Source: Merdimmobilis hominis
GTDB taxonomy: Bacteria; Bacillota; Clostridia; Oscillospirales; Ruminococcaceae
NCBI RefSeq assembly: GCF_900104615.1
Contig: NZ_LT629939.1
Coordinates: 1,178,172 to 1,221,444, forward strand
Direction of reading: 5' to 3'
DNA: 43,273 nt
The notes beneath the pieces are model-generated. The model was given only the letters and a program-made list of their open reading frames with translations, was not told where the DNA came from and ran no database searches. A program made the position numbers and the translations under genes. Below, piece by piece: positions 6,501-13,334 of this stretch. Position 1 is the stretch's first letter. Each line of letters opens with the position of its first letter.

Positions 6501-8315
6501 ATGAAAGAACAAAAATCCCCCAAGAAACCCCTGTTGTTTTATTACGCCATCGTCATGCTGGCGGTCATCCTGTTCAATTCCATGGTGATGCCCTACTTTG
6601 TCCGCCGCCAGGTCACCGATGTGGATTACAGCACCTTCCTCTCCCAGGTGGAGGAGGGCAAGGTGGAGTCGGTGACCATCGAGGACGGGGAAATCCTCTT
6701 CAAAGGAAAAGATGAAAACGGCGAAGCCCGCTGGTACATCACCGGCGAGATGAACGACCCCAACCTAGTGGAGCGTTTGAAGGATAAAGTCCCCTCCTTC
6801 AACGCACCGGCACCCCAAAAAAGCTCCCCCATCATCACCTTGCTTCTCTCCTACCTGCTGCCCATCCTCCTATTTATGGGCTTGGGGCAGCTTTTGATGA
6901 AGAGCATGGAAAAGCGGATGGGCGGCAATGCCATGACCTTCGGCAAAAGCAACGCAAAAATCTACGTCTCCGCCCAGACTGGCAAGACCTTTGCCGACGT
7001 GGCCGGCCAGGATGAGGCCAAAGAATCCCTACAGGAGATTGTGGACTTCCTCCACGACCCTGCCAAATACACCGCCATCGGCGCCACCATGCCGAAAGGG
7101 GCCCTGTTGGTAGGCCCTCCCGGCACCGGCAAGACCCTGTTGGCCCAAGCGGTGGCTGGGGAAGCCCAGGTTCCCTTCTTTTCCATCTCCGGCTCGGAAT
7201 TTGTGGAGATGTTTGTGGGTATGGGCGCAGCCAAAGTCCGGGACTTGTTTAAACAGGCCCAGGAAAAAGCCCCCTGCATCGTGTTCATCGACGAGATCGA
7301 CACCATCGGCAAAAAGCGGGACAACGGCGGCATCGGCGGCAACGACGAGCGGGAGCAGACCCTCAACCAGCTGCTGACCGAGATGGACGGCTTCGACGGC
7401 AAAAAGGGAGTTGTCATCCTGGCGGCCACCAACCGGCCGGACACCTTGGACAAAGCCCTCCTCCGGCCGGGGCGCTTTGACCGCCGCATCCCGGTGGAGC
7501 TGCCTGACCTGGCCGGCCGGGAGGCCATCCTCAAGGTCCACTCCAAAAAAATCCTCACCGAACCGGACATCGACTACCGGGCCATCGCCTTGGCAACCAG
7601 TGGCGCATCCGGCGCAGAACTGGCCAATATCATCAACGAAGGCGCCCTCCGGGCGGTGCGCAGCGGCCGGACGTTGGTCAGCCAAAGCGATTTGGAGGAA
7701 TCGGTGGAGGTGGTCATCGCCGGATACCAGCGCAAAAACGCGGTCATCTCCCCCAAGGAGCGGGAGATTGTCGCTTACCACGAAATCGGCCACGCCCTGG
7801 TGGCGGCCAAACAGTCGGATAGCGCCCCTGTCCACAAAATCACCATCATCCCCCGCACCTCCGGCGCGCTGGGCTACACCATGCAGGTGGACGAAGGGGA
7901 AAAATTCCTCATGTCCCGGGAGGAAGCCTACTCCAAACTGGCCACCCTCACCGGCGGCCGCGCGGCTGAGGAGTTGATCTTCGGCACCATGACCTCCGGC
8001 GCCTCCAACGACATTGAACAGGCCACCCGCCTTGCCCGGTCGATGGTAACCCGCCTGGGTATGACCGACGCCTTTGACATGATGGCCCTAGAGACCTTGA
8101 ACAACCAGTATCTGGGCGGAGACGCCTCTTTGACCTGCTCCCCCCAGACCGCCGCCAAGATTGACGACCAGGTGCTGGCCCTGATCAAAAACGCCCACGC
8201 CCGGGCAGTGGAGATCCTCAAGGAGAACCAGGAGAAACTCCATGAGCTGGCCAGCTACCTGCTGGAGAAGGAGACCATCACCGGCGAGGAATTCATGGAG
8301 ATCCTAAACCGTTAA
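6501..8315 (+). CDS. ftsH: FtsH-type membrane-bound ATP-dependent zinc metalloprotease
   Basis: The 604-residue protein has a short cytoplasmic N-tail, a membrane segment (about 12-33), an extracytoplasmic loop of about 75 residues, a second membrane segment (about 111-131), an AAA+ domain and an M41 peptidase domain. Walker A is GPPGTGKT (205-212), the pore loop is MFVGMGA (237-243), Walker B is IVFIDE (260-265), and the second region of homology ends at RPGRFDRR. The zinc motif is HEIGH (427-431), with the third ligand probably D504 in ASNDIEQAT. FtsH degrades misassembled membrane proteins and some regulators. HEIGH instead of the usual HEAGH, and the MarR operon, point to an accessory paralogue rather than the housekeeping copy. 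That is inference, since the rest of the genome is not visible. Confidence 0.95.
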   Translation: MKEQKSPKKPLLFYYAIVMLAVILFNSMVMPYFVRRQVTDVDYSTFLSQVEEGKVESVTIEDGEILFKGKDENGEARWYITGEMNDPNLVERLKDKVPSFNAPAPQKSSPIITLLLSYLLPILLFMGLGQLLMKSMEKRMGGNAMTFGKSNAKIYVSAQTGKTFADVAGQDEAKESLQEIVDFLHDPAKYTAIGATMPKGALLVGPPGTGKTLLAQAVAGEAQVPFFSISGSEFVEMFVGMGAAKVRDLFKQAQEKAPCIVFIDEIDTIGKKRDNGGIGGNDEREQTLNQLLTEMDGFDGKKGVVILAATNRPDTLDKALLRPGRFDRRIPVELPDLAGREAILKVHSKKILTEPDIDYRAIALATSGASGAELANIINEGALRAVRSGRTLVSQSDLEESVEVVIAGYQRKNAVISPKEREIVAYHEIGHALVAAKQSDSAPVHKITIIPRTSGALGYTMQVDEGEKFLMSREEAYSKLATLTGGRAAEELIFGTMTSGASNDIEQATRLARSMVTRLGMTDAFDMMALETLNNQYLGGDASLTCSPQTAAKIDDQVLALIKNAHARAVEILKENQEKLHELASYLLEKETITGEEFMEILNR

Positions 8316-8337
8316 ACCATTTGGAGGAGACGATTGC

Positions 8338-8742
8338 ATGAACCGATTTTTCCCCGGGGGCTGGAACGGGCGCTACGGGCTGGACCAGTTGTCCATCGCT
8401 ATGGCGGCCCTCTCCTGTTTTCTCTCCCTGTTCCTCCCCCGGTACCACCGCAATGGATTTTTCACCTTGGTCAGCCTTTTCTGTGCTGCCCTGCTCCTCC
8501 TGGCGCTGTGGCGGACCCTCTCCCGGGACACCTCCCGCCGCTGGGCGGAAAATGAGAAGTTCCTGCGCTATTGGAACCCCATTCAACAGAAGATCGCCTG
8601 TGGGTGGAACCGCCTGCGGGACCGGGACCACCGGTATTTCCGGTGCCCGGGATGCGGCCAAACCCTGCGGGTTCCCAAAGGCCGGGGTACGGTGCGGATC
8701 ACCTGTCCCCGCTGCCACCAAGAGATCATCCGGAAAACCTAA
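8338..8742 (+). CDS. Membrane protein with C-terminal zinc ribbon
   Basis: The 134-residue protein has two predicted membrane helices (about 15-35 and 41-60), a basic linker, and a C-terminal zinc ribbon with C103/C106 (RCPGCG) and C123/C126 (TCPRCH). It follows ftsH after 22 bp, with GGAGGAGACG before the ATG, and ends at a strong terminator, so it is the last gene of the marR-ftsH operon. Small proteins of this design are widespread in Ruminococcaceae without assigned function. A role as FtsH partner or substrate is only suggested by position. Confidence 0.85.
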   Translation: MNRFFPGGWNGRYGLDQLSIAMAALSCFLSLFLPRYHRNGFFTLVSLFCAALLLLALWRTLSRDTSRRWAENEKFLRYWNPIQQKIACGWNRLRDRDHRYFRCPGCGQTLRVPKGRGTVRITCPRCHQEIIRKT

Positions 8743-8748
8743 TCCGTC

Positions 8749-8786
8749 CTGGGAGGGGCTGTACAGCCCCTCCCAGTTGTTTTTTC
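8749..8786 (+). terminator. Intrinsic terminator of the marR-ftsH operon
   Basis: A 12-bp or longer stem, CTGGGAGGGGCTG and its complement centred on GTAC, followed by TTGTTTTTT. Confidence 0.93.
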
Positions 8787-8802
8787 TCCGATAACAGGAC
8801 AC

Positions 8803-8831
8803 TTTACAACACCGCCAATCCGAGGTATACT
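8803..8831 (+). promoter_or_regulatory. Promoter of the EFR1-type gene
   Basis: TTTACA (8803-8808), a 17-bp spacer, then TATACT (8826-8831), giving a leader of about 60 nt before the ATG at 8900. Confidence 0.8.
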
Positions 8832-8899
8832 CATTTTATATAAGCATCTAAACCGAGCATCGCCCACCGGGCTGCCGGCACAGGAAAGAGGGGTTCCCT

Positions 8900-9682
8900 A
8901 TGACAGTACAATCCATTCGAATCATCACCTTCAGCCCCACCCACAGCAGTTTAAACGCCGCAAAAGCCGTGGCTTCCGCCTTTGACTGCCCTGTGGAAGT
9001 GGAGGACATCACCACCTCCTGGCGGGAGCCTCACAGCGCCCCCTTCTCCTCCGGTGAGCTGCTGATTGCCTCGGTGCCGGTGTACGGGGGCCGGATCCCA
9101 GCCTTTGTGGAGCCGTATCTCCGTTCCCTCCAGGGGAATGGTGCAGCCGCCTGCCCTGTGGTGGTTTACGGAAACCGCGCCTATGAGGACGCCCTCTTGG
9201 AGCTGGGGGACATCCTGGCGGGAGACGGGTTCCTGCCGGTGGCCGGGGCAGTGTTTGTGGCGGAGCACTCCATGACCGCCAAGGTCGCCACAGGCCGCCC
9301 CAGCAAAGGAGAACTGGCCGAGGGAAAAGCCTTCGGGGAACAACTCAAAGCGAAGCTGGCGAAAGACGACCTTTCCCGGCCGGAGATCCCCGGCAACCGC
9401 CCCTATAAGGAGCGCAAGCCCAGCGGCGGAGATCCTATGTACCCCGCCACCAAAGAGAACTGCATCGGCTGCGGGATCTGTGCCAAAGGCTGCCCGATGC
9501 AGATCATCTCCCGCGAGGATTTTTGTACCATCATAGCCCCGGAGAACTGCATCCGCTGCTGCGCCTGCGTGAAGAATTGCCCAGCGGGCGCTAAGCACTT
9601 CGATTCTCCCGCTTTTGCCGCCCTGCAGCAGATGATGGAGGAGAACTTTGTAGGGGAGCACCAGCCGGAATTCTACCTGTAA
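8900..9682 (+). CDS. EFR1-type flavodoxin-ferredoxin fusion
   Basis: The 260-residue protein couples an N-terminal flavodoxin-like domain (IITFSPTHSSLNAAKAVA for the FMN phosphate; ASVPVYGGRIPAFVEPYL) to two C-terminal [4Fe-4S] clusters: C188/C191/C194/C198 and C217/C220/C223/C227. C221 is an extra cysteine (CIRCCAC). This matches the EFR1-family ferredoxins common in anaerobes, thought to shuttle low-potential electrons through flavin and clusters in one chain. The partner enzyme is not visible. It has its own promoter and ends at a bidirectional terminator, so it is monocistronic. Confidence 0.9.
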   Translation: MTVQSIRIITFSPTHSSLNAAKAVASAFDCPVEVEDITTSWREPHSAPFSSGELLIASVPVYGGRIPAFVEPYLRSLQGNGAAACPVVVYGNRAYEDALLELGDILAGDGFLPVAGAVFVAEHSMTAKVATGRPSKGELAEGKAFGEQLKAKLAKDDLSRPEIPGNRPYKERKPSGGDPMYPATKENCIGCGICAKGCPMQIISREDFCTIIAPENCIRCCACVKNCPAGAKHFDSPAFAALQQMMEENFVGEHQPEFYL

Positions 9683-9703
9683 ATCCTCAAGCAAACCGCC
9701 TAA

Positions 9704-9736
9704 AAAAAGAGAGAGGACGACCGTCCTCTCTTTTTC
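9704..9736. terminator. Bidirectional terminator between EFR1 and trkA genes
   Basis: A 10-bp stem (AGAGAGGACG and complement, 2-nt minimal loop) flanked by an A run on the left and TTTTCT on the right serves both convergent genes. Confidence 0.88.
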
Positions 9737-9768
9737 TATCCATCCCCTCTGTTCTGCAAAAGGGGAAC

Positions 9769-10425
9769 CTACAACATAAATAGCTTCCGCAACTGGGTGA
9801 TGGTGTCGTTGCTGCACAGCACCATCACCTTGTCCCCGCCCAATAGTTGGGTGTTGCCGCGGGGGATGATCAACTCCCCGTCCCGGGTGATGGAGATCAT
9901 CACCGAGCTGGCAGGCATATTCAGTTCCCCCAGGGTCTTGCCGTGGAGGGGGCTCTCCTTGGGGATTTCCAGCTCACTGATGGAGGCTTTTCCCCGGTTG
10001 ACCGAGACCAGCTGTTTGATGGCGGAGGCATCCACCTCCCGCTCCAGCAACCGGGCGATGCTGTCGGTGCTGGAGACCGGGATATCCACTCCCAGCCGCT
10101 TCATAATCGCTGCATTTTTAGGGTTGTTGACCCGGGCCACCGTCTTTTTAATGCCAAAGTATTGTTTAGCCAGCTGGCAGGCCACCAAATTGTCTTCGTC
10201 CCGGCCAGTGACCGCCACCAGCCCTTCTGCGTCGCGGGCGCCAGCGCCTTCCAGCACCTCAATTAAGGTGCCGTCCCCGCAGACCACAGGGTAATCCAGC
10301 TCGTTGGCAATTTTGGCGCAGAGGTGTTTGTCTTTCTCCACAATATGGGGCTCATGCCCGTGCTCGGTCAGCGTCTGGGCCAGAAAATAGCCCACTTTTC
10401 CACCGCCTACTACAATCACTTTCAC
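9769..10425 (-). CDS. trkA: TrkA-type potassium uptake regulator (RCK_N + RCK_C)
   Basis: The 218-residue protein has an RCK_N Rossmann domain with an intact dinucleotide motif (VIVVGGGKVGYFLAQ), the acidic E at the end of strand 2 (HIVEKD) and an RCK_C/TrkA_C domain in the last 80 residues (ESPLHGKTLGELNM...). It should form the cytoplasmic gating ring of a Ktr/Trk potassium channel. RCK_C domains of this type bind cyclic di-AMP in other Firmicutes. A TTG 21 bp upstream keeps the frame open, but GGGAGGAG seven bases before a GTG fixes the start at 10425. It lies 17 bp after the neighbouring RCK gene. No TrkH/KtrB membrane subunit is visible in the window. Confidence 0.92.
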   Translation of the reverse strand: MKVIVVGGGKVGYFLAQTLTEHGHEPHIVEKDKHLCAKIANELDYPVVCGDGTLIEVLEGAGARDAEGLVAVTGRDEDNLVACQLAKQYFGIKKTVARVNNPKNAAIMKRLGVDIPVSSTDSIARLLEREVDASAIKQLVSVNRGKASISELEIPKESPLHGKTLGELNMPASSVMISITRDGELIIPRGNTQLLGGDKVMVLCSNDTITQLRKLFML

Positions 10426-10442
10426 CGGGGTCTCCTCCCTTC

Positions 10443-11060
10443 TCAATCCACAACTTTCGTAAAGACCAACCGGTCTTGGGCGGTCAAGTTCACCGTCTTT
10501 TCCCCTGCCAGATCCATGCTGCCATCGGGGTGCAGCACCCCGAACAACACACCTAAGGTATCCTTCACCTCATTGGAGCGCCGGCCCACCCACTCCCGGG
10601 GCATGGGCACGGTGGTGAAGGAAAGGGTGGAACTGTCAAAGGTCATCTGCTGAACTTCACCACTGTCGGTGAGGATGGCGTGGATGGCATCCACTGCCAA
10701 ATTGGTGGGGCAGACGGTGTGCAGGCCGAAGCTGGTGAACACTTGGGTCCTCTGGGGGTCGTAAATGCGGGTCAGCACCCGAGGAACCTTGAAGACCTCC
10801 TTGGCGATTTGAGAGACCATGATATTCTGGTTGTCGTCTGAGCTGACCGCTGCCACCGCGTCGCAAACCTCTATGCCTGCACGGCGCAGCACTTCCGTAT
10901 CAATAGCCAGCCCCGTCACGGTGAGTCCGGAAAAATCGTTGTCCAACAGTTCAAAGTTCTGTTCGTCTTTGTCGATGACCGAGACATCGTGCCCCTCCCG
11001 GGAGAGGATGGAAGCCAGATGGGACCCCATGGTCCGGCAGCCAATCACCAGGATATTCAT
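10443..11060 (-). CDS. Second TrkA-type RCK protein with altered nucleotide motif
   Basis: The 205-residue protein is paralogous to its downstream neighbour: Rossmann fold with SVIDKD, an AVSSDDNQNIMVSQIAKEVF helix and a shorter C-terminal region. The glycine motif reads GCRTMGS instead of the usual GCGRVGS, so the second glycine of GxGxxG is arginine. This should alter NAD(H)/ATP binding. It is first in a two-gene operon, with AAGGAGGAC before the ATG and a promoter at 11154-11181. RCK pairs may form hetero-octamers on one channel. That assembly is inference. Confidence 0.88.
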   Translation of the reverse strand: MNILVIGCRTMGSHLASILSREGHDVSVIDKDEQNFELLDNDFSGLTVTGLAIDTEVLRRAGIEVCDAVAAVSSDDNQNIMVSQIAKEVFKVPRVLTRIYDPQRTQVFTSFGLHTVCPTNLAVDAIHAILTDSGEVQQMTFDSSTLSFTTVPMPREWVGRRSNEVKDTLGVLFGVLHPDGSMDLAGEKTVNLTAQDRLVFTKVVD

Positions 11061-11148
11061 GTTCTAAGTCCTCCTTGTAGGCAGATGGAAAAGCCTCCCC
11101 TCTCATTGGGGATGGGGCGGCAGGCGCCAGATTCTTTTCCACAATACA

Positions 11149-11219
11149 GGGTTATTATATCGAATTTCTTTTGATGTTAAAAGGGATAACGAGAATTCTT
11201 TATACAAAAATAATAACCC
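11149..11219. repeat. 71-bp AT-rich block bounded by 10-bp inverted repeats
   Basis: GGGTTATTAT (11149-11158) and ATAATAACCC (11210-11219) are perfect inverted repeats enclosing an AT-rich segment in a GC-rich neighbourhood. The left arm overlaps the -10 of the trkA promoter. It could be a regulatory site pair or a tiny relic element. No flanking target duplication was recognised. Confidence 0.45.
11154..11181 (-). promoter_or_regulatory. Promoter of the RCK gene pair
   Basis: On the minus strand TTTAAC (11176-11181), a 16-bp spacer and a perfect TATAAT (11154-11159), 94 bp before the ATG at 11060. Confidence 0.65.
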
Positions 11220-11277
11220 GGCTGTGCCGGTTGCCGCCAGCTGCCGGCAACCTCCATGGGGATTGCCTCCACAAACC

Positions 11278-11308
11278 GCAAGGCGGAGGCTGCAAACCTC
11301 CGCCTTGC
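11278..11308. repeat. Strong hairpin, 12-bp stem
   Basis: GCAAGGCGGAGG, a 7-nt loop and its perfect complement. No T run follows on either strand, though it lies downstream of the pyruvate-kinase-like stop on the minus strand and could end that transcript imperfectly or act as a 3' structure. Confidence 0.6.
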
Positions 11309-11386
11309 CTATCAAACCTAAAAATGGCCTTCCATGTTATTTTTCTGGAGTTTCCCTTGAAGTGTCAAACGAGCTTGGAGGGAACC

Positions 11387-11941
11387 CTACAGCAGCACCG
11401 GTTTGCAGAGCACCCGGTCGATCTTGGTATCCAAAATGTTAGCGGCGTGGGCAGCCCGCAGCACCAGAGCGGTGTCTGCGCCGCGGCCGGTTCCGCCGAT
11501 GGCGATGACGGGTTTTTGATAGGGGATCATCCCGCCGTCCAGCGCCATCACCGAACACTCCACCGCCACTTTCGTGCCCTGGCCCAGCATCCGCAGGGAA
11601 TAGGCCATCACCTCGATGGGGGAAATCCCGCCGAATTTGGCGGACAGCCCCCGCTCCGCCCCGCTGAGGACGTGGGTGGCAGTGTAAACCTGGATGCCCG
11701 CGGCCTCCAAGGCGGCTTTGCGCTCGGCGGGCATCTCTTGGACTTCCGGGTCTTTAAATCCAAAACAGTGGCTCACCGCCACAACATGCAGGCCGGAGCG
11801 GGCGGCATCCTTGAGCAAGTCGGCGGTGTCACCGGTGTTGGTAGCCACCACAATGGTGTCAATCCCCAGCTCCTTAGCGGCCTGAAGGGCAATATTCACT
11901 GTCTCCTCGGTATTCTGTTTGCCGGGCTTTTCAAAATACAT
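11387..11941 (-). CDS. Free-standing pyruvate kinase C-terminal (alpha/beta) domain protein
   Basis: The 184-residue protein corresponds to the C-terminal domain of pyruvate kinase without the catalytic TIM barrel. It shows NTEETVNIALQAAKELGID, IVVATNTGDTADLL and the GGTGRGADTALVL loop. In full-length enzymes this domain binds the allosteric effector. Stand-alone versions are common in Clostridia and their function is unknown. The start is set by AAGGAGGAG before the ATG at 11941; the frame is open 12 codons further up without a site. A leader of about 200 nt with hairpins precedes it. Confidence 0.88.
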   Translation of the reverse strand: MYFEKPGKQNTEETVNIALQAAKELGIDTIVVATNTGDTADLLKDAARSGLHVVAVSHCFGFKDPEVQEMPAERKAALEAAGIQVYTATHVLSGAERGLSAKFGGISPIEVMAYSLRMLGQGTKVAVECSVMALDGGMIPYQKPVIAIGGTGRGADTALVLRAAHAANILDTKIDRVLCKPVLL

Positions 11942-12436
11942 GCAAAACTCCTCCTTACATAGGTCTGTTTTTCCCACGGGCTGCTACTGTGGCTCTATCT
12001 GGGAAAAGCCGGGCGCCGCTCTGCGGCGGGAAGGGCCTCGCCTACAAAGAATTGGGAGGAATTCCACCCCCACAGCAATTCTTTACACGCCATAGGCTTT
12101 GCCCGTGGCAATGGACAAAGGCTTTTTCAAAAATCATTGCTTCTTGCGATTATTATAGCACAAAGTCTGTACAAATCCTGGAAAAATTTCGGTGGGGCTA
12201 CTGCCCAGGAGGACACGCCGCCCGGCAGAAGATCCCTCCCCTATGATCCCAGGGCGGCCACAGCCGCGCAAACCCTTCCTTCATTTCTCTCCGGCGCACC
12301 CACCCCCGGCGGGAAAAATCCCCTTCTTTCAAAAATTTTTCTGAAATAAGCGGCAAAGAGTTTACCAAAACAACATAAAATGCACACATTTATCCCGTAT
12401 ACTAAGTATAGATCAAAAAGGAAAGGAGGAATGACT
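11942..12436. other. Intergenic region between two divergent genes
   Basis: The left half is the probable leader of the pyruvate-kinase-like gene. It has a 9-bp-stem inverted repeat (AAAGAATTG at 12046-12054 with CAATTCTTT at 12076-12084, enclosing GGAATTCC) and a CGCCGC/GCGGCG hairpin. A TATAAT on the minus strand at 12152-12157, with TG one base upstream (extended -10), may start it. The right half leads to the small acidic peptide gene and has a TATACT at 12398-12403 but no good -35. No ORF with a ribosome binding site is seen inside. Confidence 0.55.
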
Positions 12437-12526
12437 ATGATGAAAATGTTCTACTGCGGACCGGATAGCGGTGATATCGACGATTTGATTTTCGGGGATG
12501 AAGAATACTATCCCAGCGAGAAATAA
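12437..12526 (+). CDS. Small acidic peptide, 29 residues
   Basis: A short ORF reads MMKMFYCGPDSG, then DIDDLIFGDEEYY, ending PSEK. It has eight acidic and two basic residues, one cysteine (C7) and two tyrosines near the end. GAAAGGAGGA lies six bases before the ATG; an in-frame ATG at 12431 abuts the Shine-Dalgarno sequence and is less likely. A -10-like TATACT lies upstream and an intrinsic terminator follows at 12562-12599, so it looks like a free-standing transcript. I do not recognise the family. It could be a regulatory microprotein or a modified-peptide precursor; no maturase or exporter is adjacent. Confidence 0.65.
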   Translation: MMKMFYCGPDSGDIDDLIFGDEEYYPSEK

Positions 12527-12561
12527 TGAGATAGATTTCACGTCCGCACACGGCGGAAAAC

Positions 12562-12599
12562 GACCGGAGCCCTACCAGGAGGGTTCGCGGTCCTTTTTC
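12562..12599 (+). terminator. Terminator of the 29-residue peptide gene
   Basis: GACCG...CGGTC outer stem with an inner AGCCCT/AGGGTT stem, followed by CCTTTTTC. Confidence 0.75.
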
Positions 12600-12616
12600 A
12601 TTTTTGGGGAAAACCC

Positions 12617-12645
12617 TTGCCTCCTTCCTCCATCGGCGGTATACT
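12617..12645 (+). promoter_or_regulatory. Promoter of the YafP-like acetyltransferase
   Basis: TTGCCT (12617-12622), a 17-bp spacer and TATACT (12640-12645), directly after the preceding terminator. Confidence 0.7.
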
Positions 12646-12687
12646 GGGAATACAATTTTCATCCCCAAGGGGAGAAAGGAGCGTTCC

Positions 12688-13170
12688 ATGGAACTTCGGC
12701 CCTACCAGCCCCAGGATTTGGACGCTATCTTGGAGCTGTTTTATGAGACCGTCCACGCGGTCAACCGGCGGGATTATTCCCCCAGCCAGCTGGATGCCTG
12801 GGCCCCCAAGCAGCCGGACCGGGACCGCTGGGCCCAATCCCTGGCTGCACACTACACAGTCGTTGCTGTGGCGGGAGGGACGGTCGCCGGATTTGCCGAC
12901 CTGGCCTCTGACGGGTACTTCGACCGGTTGTTTGTCCACAAGGACTTCCAGCGCCAGGGGATCGCCACCGCTTTGGCCGGTTGGATCGAAGGCAAAGCCC
13001 GGGAGCTTTCCCTCCCTTCGGTCTGCACCGAGGCTTCCATCACCGCCCGGCCCTTTTTTGAGAAGCGGGGCTATCGGGTGGTGCAGGAGCAGCGCAAACC
13101 CCACAACGGCCAGGTTTTTGTCAACTTTGTCATGGAAAAGCGCCTGGGAGAACCCCCCCATTTGCATTAA
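12688..13170 (+). CDS. GNAT acetyltransferase, YafP-like
   Basis: The 160-residue protein has the GNAT fold: MELRPYQPQDLDAILELFYET, a VVAVAGGTVAGFADL strand pair, and the acetyl-CoA loop DRLFVHKDFQRQGIATAL with R/Q-x-x-G-x-A, then FFEKRGYRVV. The early stretch VNRRDYSPSQLDAWAP is typical of the YafP subgroup. It transfers an acetyl group to an unknown amine. The frame opens 28 codons earlier, but GGAGAAAGGAGCG before ATG 12688 and the promoter position decide the start. Single-gene unit. Confidence 0.92.
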   Translation: MELRPYQPQDLDAILELFYETVHAVNRRDYSPSQLDAWAPKQPDRDRWAQSLAAHYTVVAVAGGTVAGFADLASDGYFDRLFVHKDFQRQGIATALAGWIEGKARELSLPSVCTEASITARPFFEKRGYRVVQEQRKPHNGQVFVNFVMEKRLGEPPHLH

Positions 13171-13210
13171 AAAACCGGGAACCGGCCAAAAGGCCGGTTC
13201 CCGGTTTTTT
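13171..13210. terminator. Bidirectional terminator after the YafP-like gene
   Basis: A 17-bp stem (AAAACCGGGAACCGGCC and complement) with an AAAA loop and a T run on both strands serves the acetyltransferase and the convergent lipoprotein gene. Confidence 0.93.
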
Positions 13211-13220
13211 ATCTACGGTC

Positions 13221-13334
13221 TTTGGGTAGACGCTTACTCCTCAAAGGGCCGCATAAGCTCTTTGGCGTCCTCCCCCCTTTGGGCAGACGCTTGCTCCTCA
13301 AAGGGCTGCATAAACTCTTTGGCATCCTCCCCCA
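13221..13334. repeat. Two-copy 57-bp tandem repeat at the end of a lipoprotein gene
   Basis: Unit 13221-13277 and unit 13278-13334 align at a 57-bp (19-codon) period with few differences. On the coding (minus) strand they encode GEDAKEFMQPFEEQASAQR and GEDAKELMRPFEE followed by TAA. The TAA at 13234-13236 aligns with CAA (Gln) in the other unit, so the reading frame now stops inside the second unit. Confidence 0.9.

Larger units (their letters stand above)
11061..11386. other. Gene-free stretch with the trkA promoter and two hairpins
   Basis: These 326 bp carry the promoter of the RCK gene pair, its roughly 95-nt leader, an AT-rich block bounded by 10-bp inverted repeats (11149-11219) and a 12-bp-stem hairpin (11278-11308). 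I see no coding sequence with a ribosome binding site and no match to the ydaO cyclic-di-AMP riboswitch core. Confidence 0.6.
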
